Assembly: GCA_003194525.1 (NCBI GenBank)
Contig: NBIV01000062.1
Span: forward strand, 62,001 to 126,000
Source of the DNA: Gracilariopsis chorda
Lineage: Eukaryota > Rhodophyta > Florideophyceae > Gracilariales > Gracilariaceae
Length of the DNA: 64,000 nt
Direction: 5' to 3'
Notes under the pieces: model-generated
What the model was told of the DNA's origin: nothing
Databases searched by the model: none
What the model saw: the letters and a program-made list of their open reading frames with translations, nothing else
Translations under genes and position numbers: made by a program
Shown here: one piece after another, positions 21,695 through 31,483 of the stretch
How the letters are laid out: the number at the start of each line of letters is the position of its first letter
Numbering within the stretch: the first letter of the stretch is position 1

Positions 21695-21888
21695 AGGGTC
21701 AGAAAGAAAGGGAGGTAGGATACAGACGGGCAAAGACACAAAACGTTCTGAAAAAACGAACGGAAGCGGTTTTATTGTAACGAAGTACAGAGTGATGTTA
21801 TGGAGGGAAGGTTGGATGTGGGAGAGATGCAGAATGGAGCAAAGGGAGGGGGAGGGGGGATTTCTGTTGCTAAACGACGGTTGGGTGT

Positions 21889-22032
21889 TTAGTCGTCGGT
21901 GTCCATGGCGTCCGGTGCGGTGCTGGAGGGGGCGGTTGAAGCGTTGCTACTCGCTTTTGTCTTGGTGCCTCCGACTCCCTGCTTGGAGCTAAGGAAGGTT
22001 TGGTAGTAATCAGACTTGACGTCGTAGATCAT
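21889..22032 (-). CDS. Small unidentified ORF (47 residues)
   Basis: ATG at 22032 opens a 47-residue frame beginning MIYDVKSDYYQTFL and ending in a Ser/Thr-rich acidic tail (MDTDD). The same frame extends upstream as a hydrophobic stretch (RLLCCSPFFFA) to a TGA at 22072-22074, and beyond that stop as 35 codons from ATG 22179. I do not recognise the protein. It lies in a divergent position to RCE1. A spliced or longer product is possible. Confidence 0.3.
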   Translation of the reverse strand: MIYDVKSDYYQTFLSSKQGVGGTKTKASSNASTAPSSTAPDAMDTDD

Positions 22033-22295
22033 TGCGAAGAAGAACGGGGAGCAGCAAAGAAGGCGGGTATGTCACGTCACGAACAGGAAACATCCTGACC
22101 AAGTCGTCGTCGTCCCGTTCCTTGCCTTTGTAAGGGAAGGTAAACTTTGAACACGTGACGCCGCTAAGAACGGTAGCATTTGAACGTGTCCCACGTGGAC
22201 ACGATGGTGCATTTCAATGGGCTAATGATGGGGACGCGCCATTGCAGTGGGGTTGTCTACGTAGCTCTATCTATGCACTGGGTTGTGATCAGACA

Positions 22296-23096
22296 ATGGC
22301 CGGGAGGCGCCGCCACCGCGCGCGTATGGCGTGTCCTCGCGCGCCCATTTCGTTCGCGGAGGCGCTTCAGGCCTCCGCGCTTATCACGTTCCTATACGTC
22401 GCCAGTCTTTATCTGCCCTTCAACCGCGGTCATCGCAACTCTCCGCAAGTAATCCGCCGCCGTCTCCTCACCCTCTCCGTGCTCACCGTCGCTCTCGAAG
22501 CGTACATTCGGCATCGAGTACCAGCGTCACAAATCATCCCGCTTTGCAAACATGCGTTCGCATTCCTCGTGGCCACAGTGCTCACCGTCCTTCTCTACGC
22601 CGGCCATCTCGCCGCCGTTCCGCTCCGCTCTGTCATGCGGTTTTCCTTGCACGACGTCGAGCATCGACACGAGGCGCTGCGCAACTACGTGCTCGGCCCC
22701 CTTTTCGAGGAGCTTTGCTTCCGCCGTCACACAATTTTAATGTGGTCATGTCACAGTTGGCAACATCGTGTGATCATATCAGCACTGCTTTTCGCGCTGG
22801 CGCATGCGCATCACGGCTTGTCTATGTCCACCTCAGCTGTGTTACTTCAGTTCACGTTCACCTTCCTGTTTGGAATATATGCTGCTACGCTTTACGAAAA
22901 CGCTGCGTCCATCTGCGCGCCGTACGCTGCGCACGTGCTTTGCAATGTGTTGGAGCTTCCCAATTTTGACGCTATCGCGCACCATGCGCGACGAAATCTC
23001 ATCCTGGTGCTTTACGCGCTGTCGCTTGTAGCTTTCGGCGTTCTTTTTGCCCCGCTCACCGCGTTGGCACGCCCGCATTCGTCGGCGTCGCAGTGA
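22296..23096 (+). CDS. RCE1: CAAX prenyl protease 2 (RCE1)
   Basis: The first in-frame ATG is at 22296 and gives 266 residues (human RCE1 has about 330). The protein is an integral ER membrane glutamate protease that removes the last three residues of prenylated CAAX proteins such as Ras and Rho. Visible hallmarks are the EExxxR motif (Glu138, Glu139, Arg143 in GPLFEELCFRR), FALAHAHH (His170, His172/173) and HVLCN (His213, Asn217), in the order and spacing of the Abi/CAAX family. Several hydrophobic helices surround them. The N-terminus is short and basic. The residues 5' of ATG 22296 in the same frame have no other ATG and are leader. Confidence 0.88.
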   Translation: MAGRRRHRARMACPRAPISFAEALQASALITFLYVASLYLPFNRGHRNSPQVIRRRLLTLSVLTVALEAYIRHRVPASQIIPLCKHAFAFLVATVLTVLLYAGHLAAVPLRSVMRFSLHDVEHRHEALRNYVLGPLFEELCFRRHTILMWSCHSWQHRVIISALLFALAHAHHGLSMSTSAVLLQFTFTFLFGIYAATLYENAASICAPYAAHVLCNVLELPNFDAIAHHARRNLILVLYALSLVAFGVLFAPLTALARPHSSASQ

Positions 23097-23386
23097 TGCG
23101 GCTGCTTCTTCCTCTCCATCTACTGAACAGCAATGATGTTGAACTTGAGATTTCAAAAGGCGCCTTGGTTTCGTTTTTCCAAAATTCCTGTTTTCCCGCC
23201 ACTGCACTTGCACGTGCGCCCCGCTCTTCAAATTGCTCGCGCCGCCTCCGGCTCAATGCACCCAACCGCAGCCGCCAGCTCAGTCAGTGCCGAAAGGTAA
23301 ACCACCTTCTTCCGCCCAGCCATCGCTTCACCACTTGATCCTTCCTCACACTCTCACACACGCCCCGTCACTCCCTAGACAGTCCC

Positions 23387-25297
23387 ATGTCTCGTCGATA
23401 TCGCGGCCTTCGAGCCGAGTTATCTACCATTCTCGCTGTTGACGAGTTCGCACAACGCCCTCTTCAACAGGACCTTCCTCCCCCAAACGAACCCATCTCA
23501 TCTCATCTCGCCAACCTCATCCTACGTGCCACCAATCACCCAGATGAAGCACGCACCGTTTATGCGTACCTTCCAGCCATCATCTTGCGTATCTTCGGTT
23601 TCGCTCCCGGTCAAGGCTGGCTGGAAACCTGTTCAGAGCTCCCCAGTCGCGATCGTGATGCTCTGGTTTCAATCGTCCTTCCAGATGGACCGCTGCATAC
23701 TTTCTGCAAGGAACATACTCGACCACGATCTACAAAGATTGATTTTGGTCATGACATGCGCTTTGAGTTCGCCAGACGAAATTTACCACCCTTGACAAAT
23801 GCTGCACTGGACTCTGATCGCATTCCCACACCTGGCTCGCGATCATATCTGGCTCCTTTGCTTGCTTCTTCACTCCGGAATAAGGCTGATGACGTCATCT
23901 TCCTGTCGCCTCTAGACTACTTTGTAATCTGCATGATCGCTTCTCCAACCCAGAAATTCGTCAATGCACCTGGCTCATCCTCGGTGAAAATCCCGAAGAG
24001 ATCCCGTTCCATTCCTTCCCTACGTGCCCAATACAATCAAGTCATCACTGCTTACGCCGCTCTCAGGAGCGCCAATGCGAGCGTCGACTCTGATGACATT
24101 TTCATTCTGGCCTGTCTGGACTATTTGTTCATCCCTTGGATAACTGCTCTCCCATCTAACTTACCATATCTCTCAACTTCCGCAGCGGATGCTGTTGCAT
24201 CACTTTTATTAGCGCTTGCCCCCACTTCTCCAAAGGACCTGGACCTGGACCTGGAAACCGACGACTCGACGCTCGGCAATCACTACATGGTTGACATTCA
24301 TTTATTCACCAACTGCGGCGTTTTGTACCGTCTCACCGCGTCTATGTTGGAAAACTTGTTCTCCAACTTTGATGCTTCAGCCCCAATCTTTCCTCTCAAT
24401 TCGTACATTCGTGTTCTAGCGATGCTGATTGCTCCGTGGCGTCAGAGTGTCCGTTCGACTGTATCACTAATGCTGTTACCCAAGCCCAAGCCATCTAAAG
24501 GCAAACGTCCGTCTCGAACTTCTATGGCAGCGCTTTCGTCAACACTATCTTCCATTAACGCACATCTGCCATCGTCAGCTTCTCCCGGAAATGCAACCGC
24601 TGTTAGAGACTCGGAATGGCGTGAACAACTCCGTAGTAGACAGACGCTCATTGATAAGCATCTGCTTAGAACGGCTGTGGTTCTTGCGGCTAATATGCAT
24701 GTTGCTTCAGTTGCTGATGGAAGTCGTGTGATGGCTTTGTTGGCTGATGCGGCACAGGGAGCCCGTCTCTATTCTATCACGCTGCCCAATGATGACCCCG
24801 ATCGACTGGAAGAACTTCAGCTCTGTCTCGATGCGCTGCGCGGTCAGAGAAGTCGTCTGCAACGCAAGAATGGCAGTCGTGAGAAGAACTTTATCCCCAT
24901 TCTTGCCAGTAATTTGGGCGATAAAACCAAGAATGGTGGCGTCTTTAGTGGCATATCTGAAATGGTTGGTGTTGGTAGTGCCCAGGTTTTGTCACAGGTG
25001 AATGGGGAAAGTTTGTCTACTACAAAACGTCGCCTAAAGGATTTCAAGGAAAACTGGATGGGACGGGGCCGTAGTCAGGAAGTGCCGTTCATTGGAAGTG
25101 TTTGGGATCGACCTATTGCGGGCAATGAAAGTGAAATGATGGTTATCTTTGCTTACTGGATAGCGTTGCGGTTGGAACCGCGCTTGGGGTACTTGCCTAA
25201 TACCCGGTTCCTCGGGCAGTATTGGGTTTGGATTATGACCGCGATTATATTTGTTGTTAGCTGGGTTACGAAGAGAGTGGTATCCTCTTTGGGTTAA
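23387..25297 (+). CDS. SMPD4-like (neutral sphingomyelinase 3 family) membrane protein
   Basis: The 636-residue single-exon protein starts at ATG 23387. It has one clear C-terminal membrane segment (WVWIMTAIIFVVSWV) near the end, so it is probably tail-anchored in the ER or nuclear envelope. Internal blocks LSPLDYFVICMI, FPLNSYIRVLAMLIAPWR and YWIALRLEPRLGYLPNTRFLG resemble the conserved blocks of SMPD4 as I remember them, including the helix ending in PWR. Human SMPD4 is longer (over 800 residues) and links sphingolipid metabolism with nuclear-pore-associated ER. No catalytic residues can be named from the sequence. The identification is moderate. Confidence 0.55.
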   Translation: MSRRYRGLRAELSTILAVDEFAQRPLQQDLPPPNEPISSHLANLILRATNHPDEARTVYAYLPAIILRIFGFAPGQGWLETCSELPSRDRDALVSIVLPDGPLHTFCKEHTRPRSTKIDFGHDMRFEFARRNLPPLTNAALDSDRIPTPGSRSYLAPLLASSLRNKADDVIFLSPLDYFVICMIASPTQKFVNAPGSSSVKIPKRSRSIPSLRAQYNQVITAYAALRSANASVDSDDIFILACLDYLFIPWITALPSNLPYLSTSAADAVASLLLALAPTSPKDLDLDLETDDSTLGNHYMVDIHLFTNCGVLYRLTASMLENLFSNFDASAPIFPLNSYIRVLAMLIAPWRQSVRSTVSLMLLPKPKPSKGKRPSRTSMAALSSTLSSINAHLPSSASPGNATAVRDSEWREQLRSRQTLIDKHLLRTAVVLAANMHVASVADGSRVMALLADAAQGARLYSITLPNDDPDRLEELQLCLDALRGQRSRLQRKNGSREKNFIPILASNLGDKTKNGGVFSGISEMVGVGSAQVLSQVNGESLSTTKRRLKDFKENWMGRGRSQEVPFIGSVWDRPIAGNESEMMVIFAYWIALRLEPRLGYLPNTRFLGQYWVWIMTAIIFVVSWVTKRVVSSLG

Positions 25298-26900
25298 CGT
25301 GTTCTGAGGTGGAAGTTGCTCTTTTTGACTTGTAGCGTGTGTTCATGTACCTGTGTTTGTTTTTGTACTCTACATGTGTCGCTAACAGTTTATAGAGAAT
25401 AAACATAGATGTTAGACAACTCTGAAATTGAGAAATCGATGATTGTTCTGTCGGGGTGTGCCTGTGGGTCGCGTGTTGCGAATGTTTTTCTCGTGACTGT
25501 TGCGACTTCCAGTAGACATGTTCACGTTTCGGTGATGTATATCGGCTAATGCGTTCGTTTGAAGGCAAGGTTCACTGGTTGGTTTGAGGATGCCAATGTT
25601 GCGGATCACGAGGTTTTACGTCGTGGTCACAGGACTGCTTGTTGTATACCTTGCCGGATTATGTCCGGGATCGACAAGCAGTGTGAAAGCGGTTTGGCAA
25701 ACGCAGTTTCGGACACGGGCCCGCGACGCTACATCGCGTAAGAGGTTGGCTGCAGCTCGTCGGCCGCACATCGTAGATACGAAGCTATTGGTTGACGGAT
25801 GTATCTGGGCCGCCGTCGGGCAGTTTGTCTATCGGTTAGAAGTGCTGAGACTTTTTTGAATCGATGCCAACGGTCTTGGTTGCACCGTGGAGGGTTCTCG
25901 CCAACGTGCAACGAGTTTTCCTAAGCAACAAAATGCGTCTCGCGGATGACAATGAACTGATGAGGGAGGCGAAGAAGGAAGAAGGCGGCAAAGCCCGGTG
26001 GACAACTGAATGGAGAGAAGAAATGTATGCGGTGGGTGATATATACGGTGAATAGAAGGTGAGATTAGGGAGATGACGCAAACTGCATCCATGTTACACA
26101 AACACTACAACTGTACCATTGTACTCTTCGCGAAGACCTGTTTCATTTACCAAGCCATCGACAGGTACACATCAAACGCGAGACAGTATTCGCAGTGAGA
26201 TTTCGTTTACAAGACTTGTGGACAAAAAAAAGCGGCGAACTGCTCTTATTAGTGACGCACGCAGTGGATAGGATAAAGAAAGAAGGAACAAAAACCTCGT
26301 GCTCAATACAATATGACATATTGCGGCAACTCCTCAACAGCGCACGTCGCTCTCTACACACAAGCGGTAGTGGGTGGCAGCACATACACCCTGACCACAG
26401 GGTATGCACGAATACATCACTGTTCCCACAGCGATGCATACAAGGCTGTGTTCATAATATATATGCTAAGCAAGATCAAAAGAAGCAAAGAAAGGTAGCA
26501 TAGAAAGAATTCACGGGTGGTCCCCCTTTGTCGTCGGGGTTGGTGACGAGTACGATGTAGCAGTGATTGTGGGTGTGCAAATAATATAACGTGTAGTGCG
26601 ATTGATTCCAAACGGTTTCCTCGCGTAGCTTTTTGAAACGGGACGGAAAGCAGTCTTACGGCAAGTAGTAACTGGCACGGAAAGTGCAGCGGAGGACCCA
26701 GTGGTTGATGAGCGTGAGGAAGGAAAACGAAGAATGACAGTTTGTGTAAAAAAAATAGGGCAAGAGGAATGTTTTGCTTTTTCTAATCGAAAGTGAGGAA
26801 GAAGATGACGAAGACGAAGACGAAGACGAAGACGAGGACAAGGAGTGATGGCTTTAGCCAAGATAGGTTGGAAGGCAGGATGAGACAAGTACGCAAAGCA
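25298..26900. other. Intergenic, no supported gene
   Basis: Two consecutive small plus-strand frames (from ATG 25590 to 25859, with a hydrophobic N-terminus, and 25864-26055) cannot be assigned. A GACGAA-type hexamer repeat at about 26812-26840 gives poly-serine frames on the minus strand and is simple sequence. Confidence 0.4.
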
Positions 26901-27371
26901 CTAACACTCGACACTTTTCTGAGCACATCGACGAACCTTCTTCTTGTATGCATTCCTATCGGCATTGTACAGCTGGGCAGCTTCCGGATTGGCCGGACTA
27001 GACGGGTTGGGATCCGTAAGTAAAGACTGTATGGAAGTGAGAATGGTATTAACAGTGTAGATTGGAGACCACTTATCCTGAATGATGTCGAGACAGAGTG
27101 TGCCGTCGGTGTAGACGTTTGGATGAAACATCTCAGCGGTGAAGCGTACACGCGGTGGTTTTTCCGGGTAGTGTTCGTTGAAGGTGAGACGTAGACTGTA
27201 GACGCCGCCCTCCCAGGGGGTTTCTGGGGGTCCGAAGATGGTTGCGCCCCACACGAAGAGGTTCTCCTCGCTGAGGGGACTGGCGCTGCAACCCTCTGGA
27301 GGTTCTTGACGCATGAGTTTGAGATCGGTCATGAGGCGGAGCCTCGCTGCCGAGGGGGATGACTGCGACAT
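26901..27371 (-). CDS. RAD6: Ubiquitin-conjugating enzyme E2, RAD6/UBE2A type
   Basis: ATG at 27371 gives 156 residues, the usual length of RAD6/UBE2A. The UBC fold is complete: HPN tripeptide (residues 83-85), catalytic Cys93 in TLCLDII, and the RAD6-typical SPANPEAAQLY block. RAD6 with a Bre1-type E3 monoubiquitinates histone H2B and with Rad18 ubiquitinates PCNA. Small departures are SEENL before the second strand and a C-terminus ending VEC. The in-frame extension upstream (KRKRDGR then proline/threonine-rich sequence) has no ATG nearby and is C/T-rich leader. No intron is seen. Confidence 0.88.
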   Translation of the reverse strand: MSQSSPSAARLRLMTDLKLMRQEPPEGCSASPLSEENLFVWGATIFGPPETPWEGGVYSLRLTFNEHYPEKPPRVRFTAEMFHPNVYTDGTLCLDIIQDKWSPIYTVNTILTSIQSLLTDPNPSSPANPEAAQLYNADRNAYKKKVRRCAQKSVEC

Positions 27372-30205
27372 ACGTCCGTCTCTCTTTCGCTTGCGGGTGG
27401 AAGGGGTGGTGGAAGGGGACGCCAGGGTGCGAGTGGTGGGGGTTGTGTGTGACGGCCTTCTTAGATAGGGGTTCTTAGATAGGGGTTCGGGGAATGGTTG
27501 GGGGGGAAGGGGTGTGTTGGCGGTATGTAGAGGAGGAGGGAGGGGAAGCGTGGGGGGAGGTGTGACGGTATGTGGGAAGAGTTCGCGAGGCAGCGTAGGG
27601 GCCGGGGCGGTGGCGATAGGGGTGCAGTGGTGGAGGCAAGCGCAAGTAGATACAGTGCACCAGCACCCAACAGCGCACGTTTCTCGCCAGCAACGCCAAG
27701 CCTGTTCCAAGGGTAGATACAAAATAAACAAATCCAAAAAAACGCTGCGCTCGCTTCGAGAAGGCTCCACGAACGGTGACGTGCACAGCGCGGCCATGCG
27801 TGCGTGCGCTTTTGTTTGGCACCTTTGCTTTGCACGCACCGCACACCCCCACCGTGGTATTCCGGTCCCTCTCCGAACGACGTGCCTCGCCGACCTCGTC
27901 TTCCATACATCGCTTTACCCATCAATTCAACAACTTCCTCCGGAGTATGCATACACATGGATGGCTCTATGCAAAATGCATGTGCCACCTGCTCTTAAGC
28001 GCCGACCCGTGTCCATACAGCAACACCAACTATCTCACCTTTGCCCCCCTACTCAGCAAACAAGCCTCCGCGTTGTCATCTTCTTCTTCGCGATGAACGT
28101 ACAACTTTTCCAGCTCATACAAGCACCCCATCTCTTCCTTTCGTCCATACCCCCAATACATGCTTTGACCAACAAACGTACCTCATCTCACCCCGTTTCA
28201 TCCTCCCCCATCCGCATTCTCACCAGCGTTAGCAGTTCGCAGCACATCCTGCGTACTATGTCCAATTCTGCGCCACCTGCTTTCTTTTCTTCTTGACTTG
28301 CTCCATTGCAGCCACCGTCTACGCTGCAAACCACGTCAAGGCGCTCTAGTCTGCTCACAGTGTACCCTCATCTGAACCCCAAACTGAGGCTCTAAAAGAG
28401 CGCCCTCGTCGTCCGAAGCGCATACCACTTGCTCGTGGACCATTGCGTCAGCTTGTCGCGCCGCGTAGCTTTTCGCCGTATCTTTCTTTCCCCTCTTAAC
28501 CCTACGCATTTCACATTCTTCACCACCACAAGTGCCTTCGTAATCTCTGTGGGGAACGAAACTTACTGTCCGCAACAAATGTTCCAAAACGCTCCTGTTG
28601 TGGCTCGTCGTCATCATCATCTTCTTCTTCACCGTGCGCGAATGATGCCTGATTACGAGTCACTCTGGTCGTCCTCTGACAGAGGTACAAAACGAAAGAG
28701 AGTAACAAACTTGTCTTGAAAGGTAGAAGGAGATGGTGAGCGCAAGTAGCGAAATAGATCCGTCGTCCGCACTTTGTGCTGAGGCTTGATTCTGGCTTCA
28801 TTCTGCGTGTGCGTGTGTACACACCGGGTGCAAGTTCGCAACATACCCGGTAAACACCTGCGCCAGAGTTGTGTGTGCTCTGCTGAGAGACAGAATGCCT
28901 AGTACCGGCTCTGATACTGAAGCTATCGGCTCAGCACTTCTAAGTCGGATACCAATCCTTTTCCTAATCTCCCAAGAAATCGTTCCCTCTCTTCACCTGC
29001 TGTTGGATGGGTATGCCAAGGCTTTTTTTCGCTAAGACATCAGCAAACCTCATTTCTTGGTATCACATAGTGTCCCGGTACTCAGACATTTTGAACCTGA
29101 GAACAGCTAATAAACATCTGTCATGCACTCAGCGACGGGTCGCCGCGTAATTTTGTCTTAACATTTAACAGCCTTTGACACGCCTGGGACAGATGGGTGG
29201 AGGAAGTAAGGAGGAGCTATGCAGTAGTCTCTATGGCCACCATAGGACGACGGAAGCTAAGGATATCGCTAAAGGAATATGAGAGGCCTTAGAAAGTCCT
29301 CTTGTCGTTTTGATACGAAACGGATATTTGGGATGATGAGGAGCAAGGGTATTGAGGGATCACAGCTGTAGAAAGTTTAAGATGTATGCTAGAGAGATAC
29401 AAAGAAGGTCTACCATGTATTTGGAACCAGGAGCCCGGCCCATTAATCACAAGAACAACGTGTTCTTCTTCTTCTTCTTAAATGTCGTCTGATGCAACCA
29501 ATTATGTTAACACCAGGAAAGCTGTCCTACAGATAGTTCTCCATGCTGAGAAAGGCCAAAACTTGTTGATAAGCATGAAAGAAACTGGTGGACGGTTCAG
29601 CTACGGTACCAATACACGGTTTGAAGACATAAGCACGTATTCATAACCGTTTCGACCTACAGAGCTCAGTAGAGAGTCATCAGGCTTTCTATGACACACT
29701 CAGTATGAACGAATACACTGTTCTAGTGTAATATTGTATCGATTAACTCCTCGACGATGGACTGCGTCGCAGGTTATCGCGACTACGTACAGTGTTGGTT
29801 CACAACCTTTCGTTGTATTTATCGGATTGTACAGTCTAACCCGCTGTCCCTTATCCGTTTAGTGTCTTTCGTTGTTTGTTTCCTATATAAGCGCCACCCC
29901 GCAGTGTCTTGCTTCCTTCTAAAAGGGAGATCATCAAGTTACCGCTACTCAGTTCTCTCCTGTTGTTACGCTGTAGTAAACGACTGTTATCTGTTGTCTT
30001 ACCCTTTCTAGCTTCTACCCCTTTTCCTTCATACTCAGACTCAAGAATGCCCAGTTCTTGACCGGGAACGTTGCGAGTCGTAACTTGCAACCCTGCATCC
30101 AGCAGCTACATTCCTTGGAGAGGAAGAACATGCTACAGATAGTTCTCCCTCTTGAGAAAGGAAGAAACTGTTGTTTTGTGGTTGCTCAAGAATAGCAAAG
30201 AAAGA
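27372..30205. other. Gene-poor region with possible old repeats
   Basis: There is no supported gene. 27372-28850 carries frames on both strands without domains. At 29464-29480 a TTC-repeat resembles the tail of an inverted retroposon. A short segment (CTACAGATAGTTCTCC) occurs at about 29527 and again at 30131, each followed by TGAGAAAGG, which points to an eroded repeat family. Around 29719-30109 a T-rich block with TATATAA near 29883 looks like a promoter or solo LTR. Confidence 0.35.
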
Positions 30206-30495
30206 GGGTCTTCCCGTAGAAGCTTGGTACTAATCTTTCCATGTTCCGAGATAGTAGCTAGTGAGCGCAACACGGCTGCTGCAAGGTGAGAGCAAGCAGC
30301 AGTCATCGGCTACATTCCGGGGACATGAATAGAGATTGGTACTACGGGACAGAGAAAATCTTTCTTTCCGAGGAGCTTTACGTACATAGAGTTTAGCATG
30401 CTAGACGAAGAAAAGCTCCCCTGTAGAGTTAGATTCTACCACAATGCCGTAATCAGGTAATGTGTGCCCATAAAAAAGAAGAAGAAGAAGAAGAA
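30206..30495 (+). repeat. Dispersed ~290-bp repeat, copy A, with A6(GAA)6 tail
   Basis: It begins GGGTCTTCCCGTAGAAGC and ends in AAAAAA followed by six GAA units. It is identical, as far as I can read, to 38601-38887 except for one extra GAA. The simple-sequence tail suggests a SINE-like retroposon. I see no convincing RNA polymerase III boxes and no clean target duplication. Confidence 0.75.
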
Positions 30496-31205
30496 GGAAA
30501 GACGTGGATCACTGCCTGCGTTGTTATCAATTGATAAACAGAACTCACTTCGAAGATCTTCCGAGTTCAAGCGAAGGTCCAGGAGATTCTGTCAGGGTGT
30601 TGAACTCTACGATATAGAATGCTACAAAGAGGAACACAGAGGATGGGCACAATGGCTCTGCGTCCCCTTCGGTGAGGTAAGCTTGCCTTTACTTCGCTCT
30701 CTCTTTTACGAACATGCATACATTAATTCCTCGTCGCGCGGCGTTTTGCTAAGAACCCCGACATCCCATAATACTTACTCCTATACCGTAGCCACGAACT
30801 ACAACCAGTAGCCGTGCTACACTCACTGGACTAGATATGCCTTTACTTCATTGCTTTTAAATCACATGTTCAGTGTGCTTGGCGACATGTGGTAGTTAAT
30901 CGATTGATGCATTGGCAGTCGTGCATGTGACCGTTGAGTTCTACCAGTAAGCACGATCCGCAATGCTCAACACAGCGAAGTTATTAGACAAGGGCCATAA
31001 AAGTTCTAGGGTTTCCTGCACAGTGACAAATATATCATTGCACAGGCATCTCCCTAAAGGCCACAATGAGGTAAAGGGCTATAGGGGTAAGTGAACCCTT
31101 CCTCACATTTCACCCAGGACCCATGTAATACAATTCAATACGATACATCATGATGCAATGAAGCTTTTCAACAAATCTCTGACGAGAAAATCTCAAATCC
31201 TCTGG
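30496..31205. other. Non-coding, no gene seen
   Basis: Sequence between repeat copy A and the target duplication of the minus-strand gypsy element. No coding signal is seen. Confidence 0.4.
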
Positions 31206-31210
31206 GACTG

Positions 31211-31454
31211 TGTTGAGCTCTACGCGCAGTTAGACTCAACGAGGGGAACAACGCAAGACGACACTGGGCACCTAGGCTCTGCCCCTCTTCTCCGAGTGCA
31301 GGCCTTGCCTTTACTGACGCCGATCATATAGTCCTCGAAAGGTCGCCTTCGCGACCTTTCCGACACTTAGACTTATGTTCGAATTATTGTCAGCTCGTAC
31401 AGGCCTGGCGGCCTTTGGTACTAACGAAGCTGCAGTACTTTGCATCGCGTAACA
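31211..31454 (-). repeat. LTR of gypsy element 2 (3' LTR in element orientation)
   Basis: 244 bp, reading identical to 36287-36530. It contains a perfect 10-bp stem with a 4-nt loop at 31337-31360. Confidence 0.92.
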
Positions 31455-31483
31455 CGGTTCAATGACGTTGTTGATATACAACG

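Noticed and set aside
26656-26841. Poly-serine minus-strand ORF
   Set aside because: Product of a GACGAA simple repeat; no other coding sign.
27514-28296. 260-codon plus-strand ORF upstream of the RAD6-like gene
   Set aside because: GC-rich leader shadow, mixed composition, no domain.
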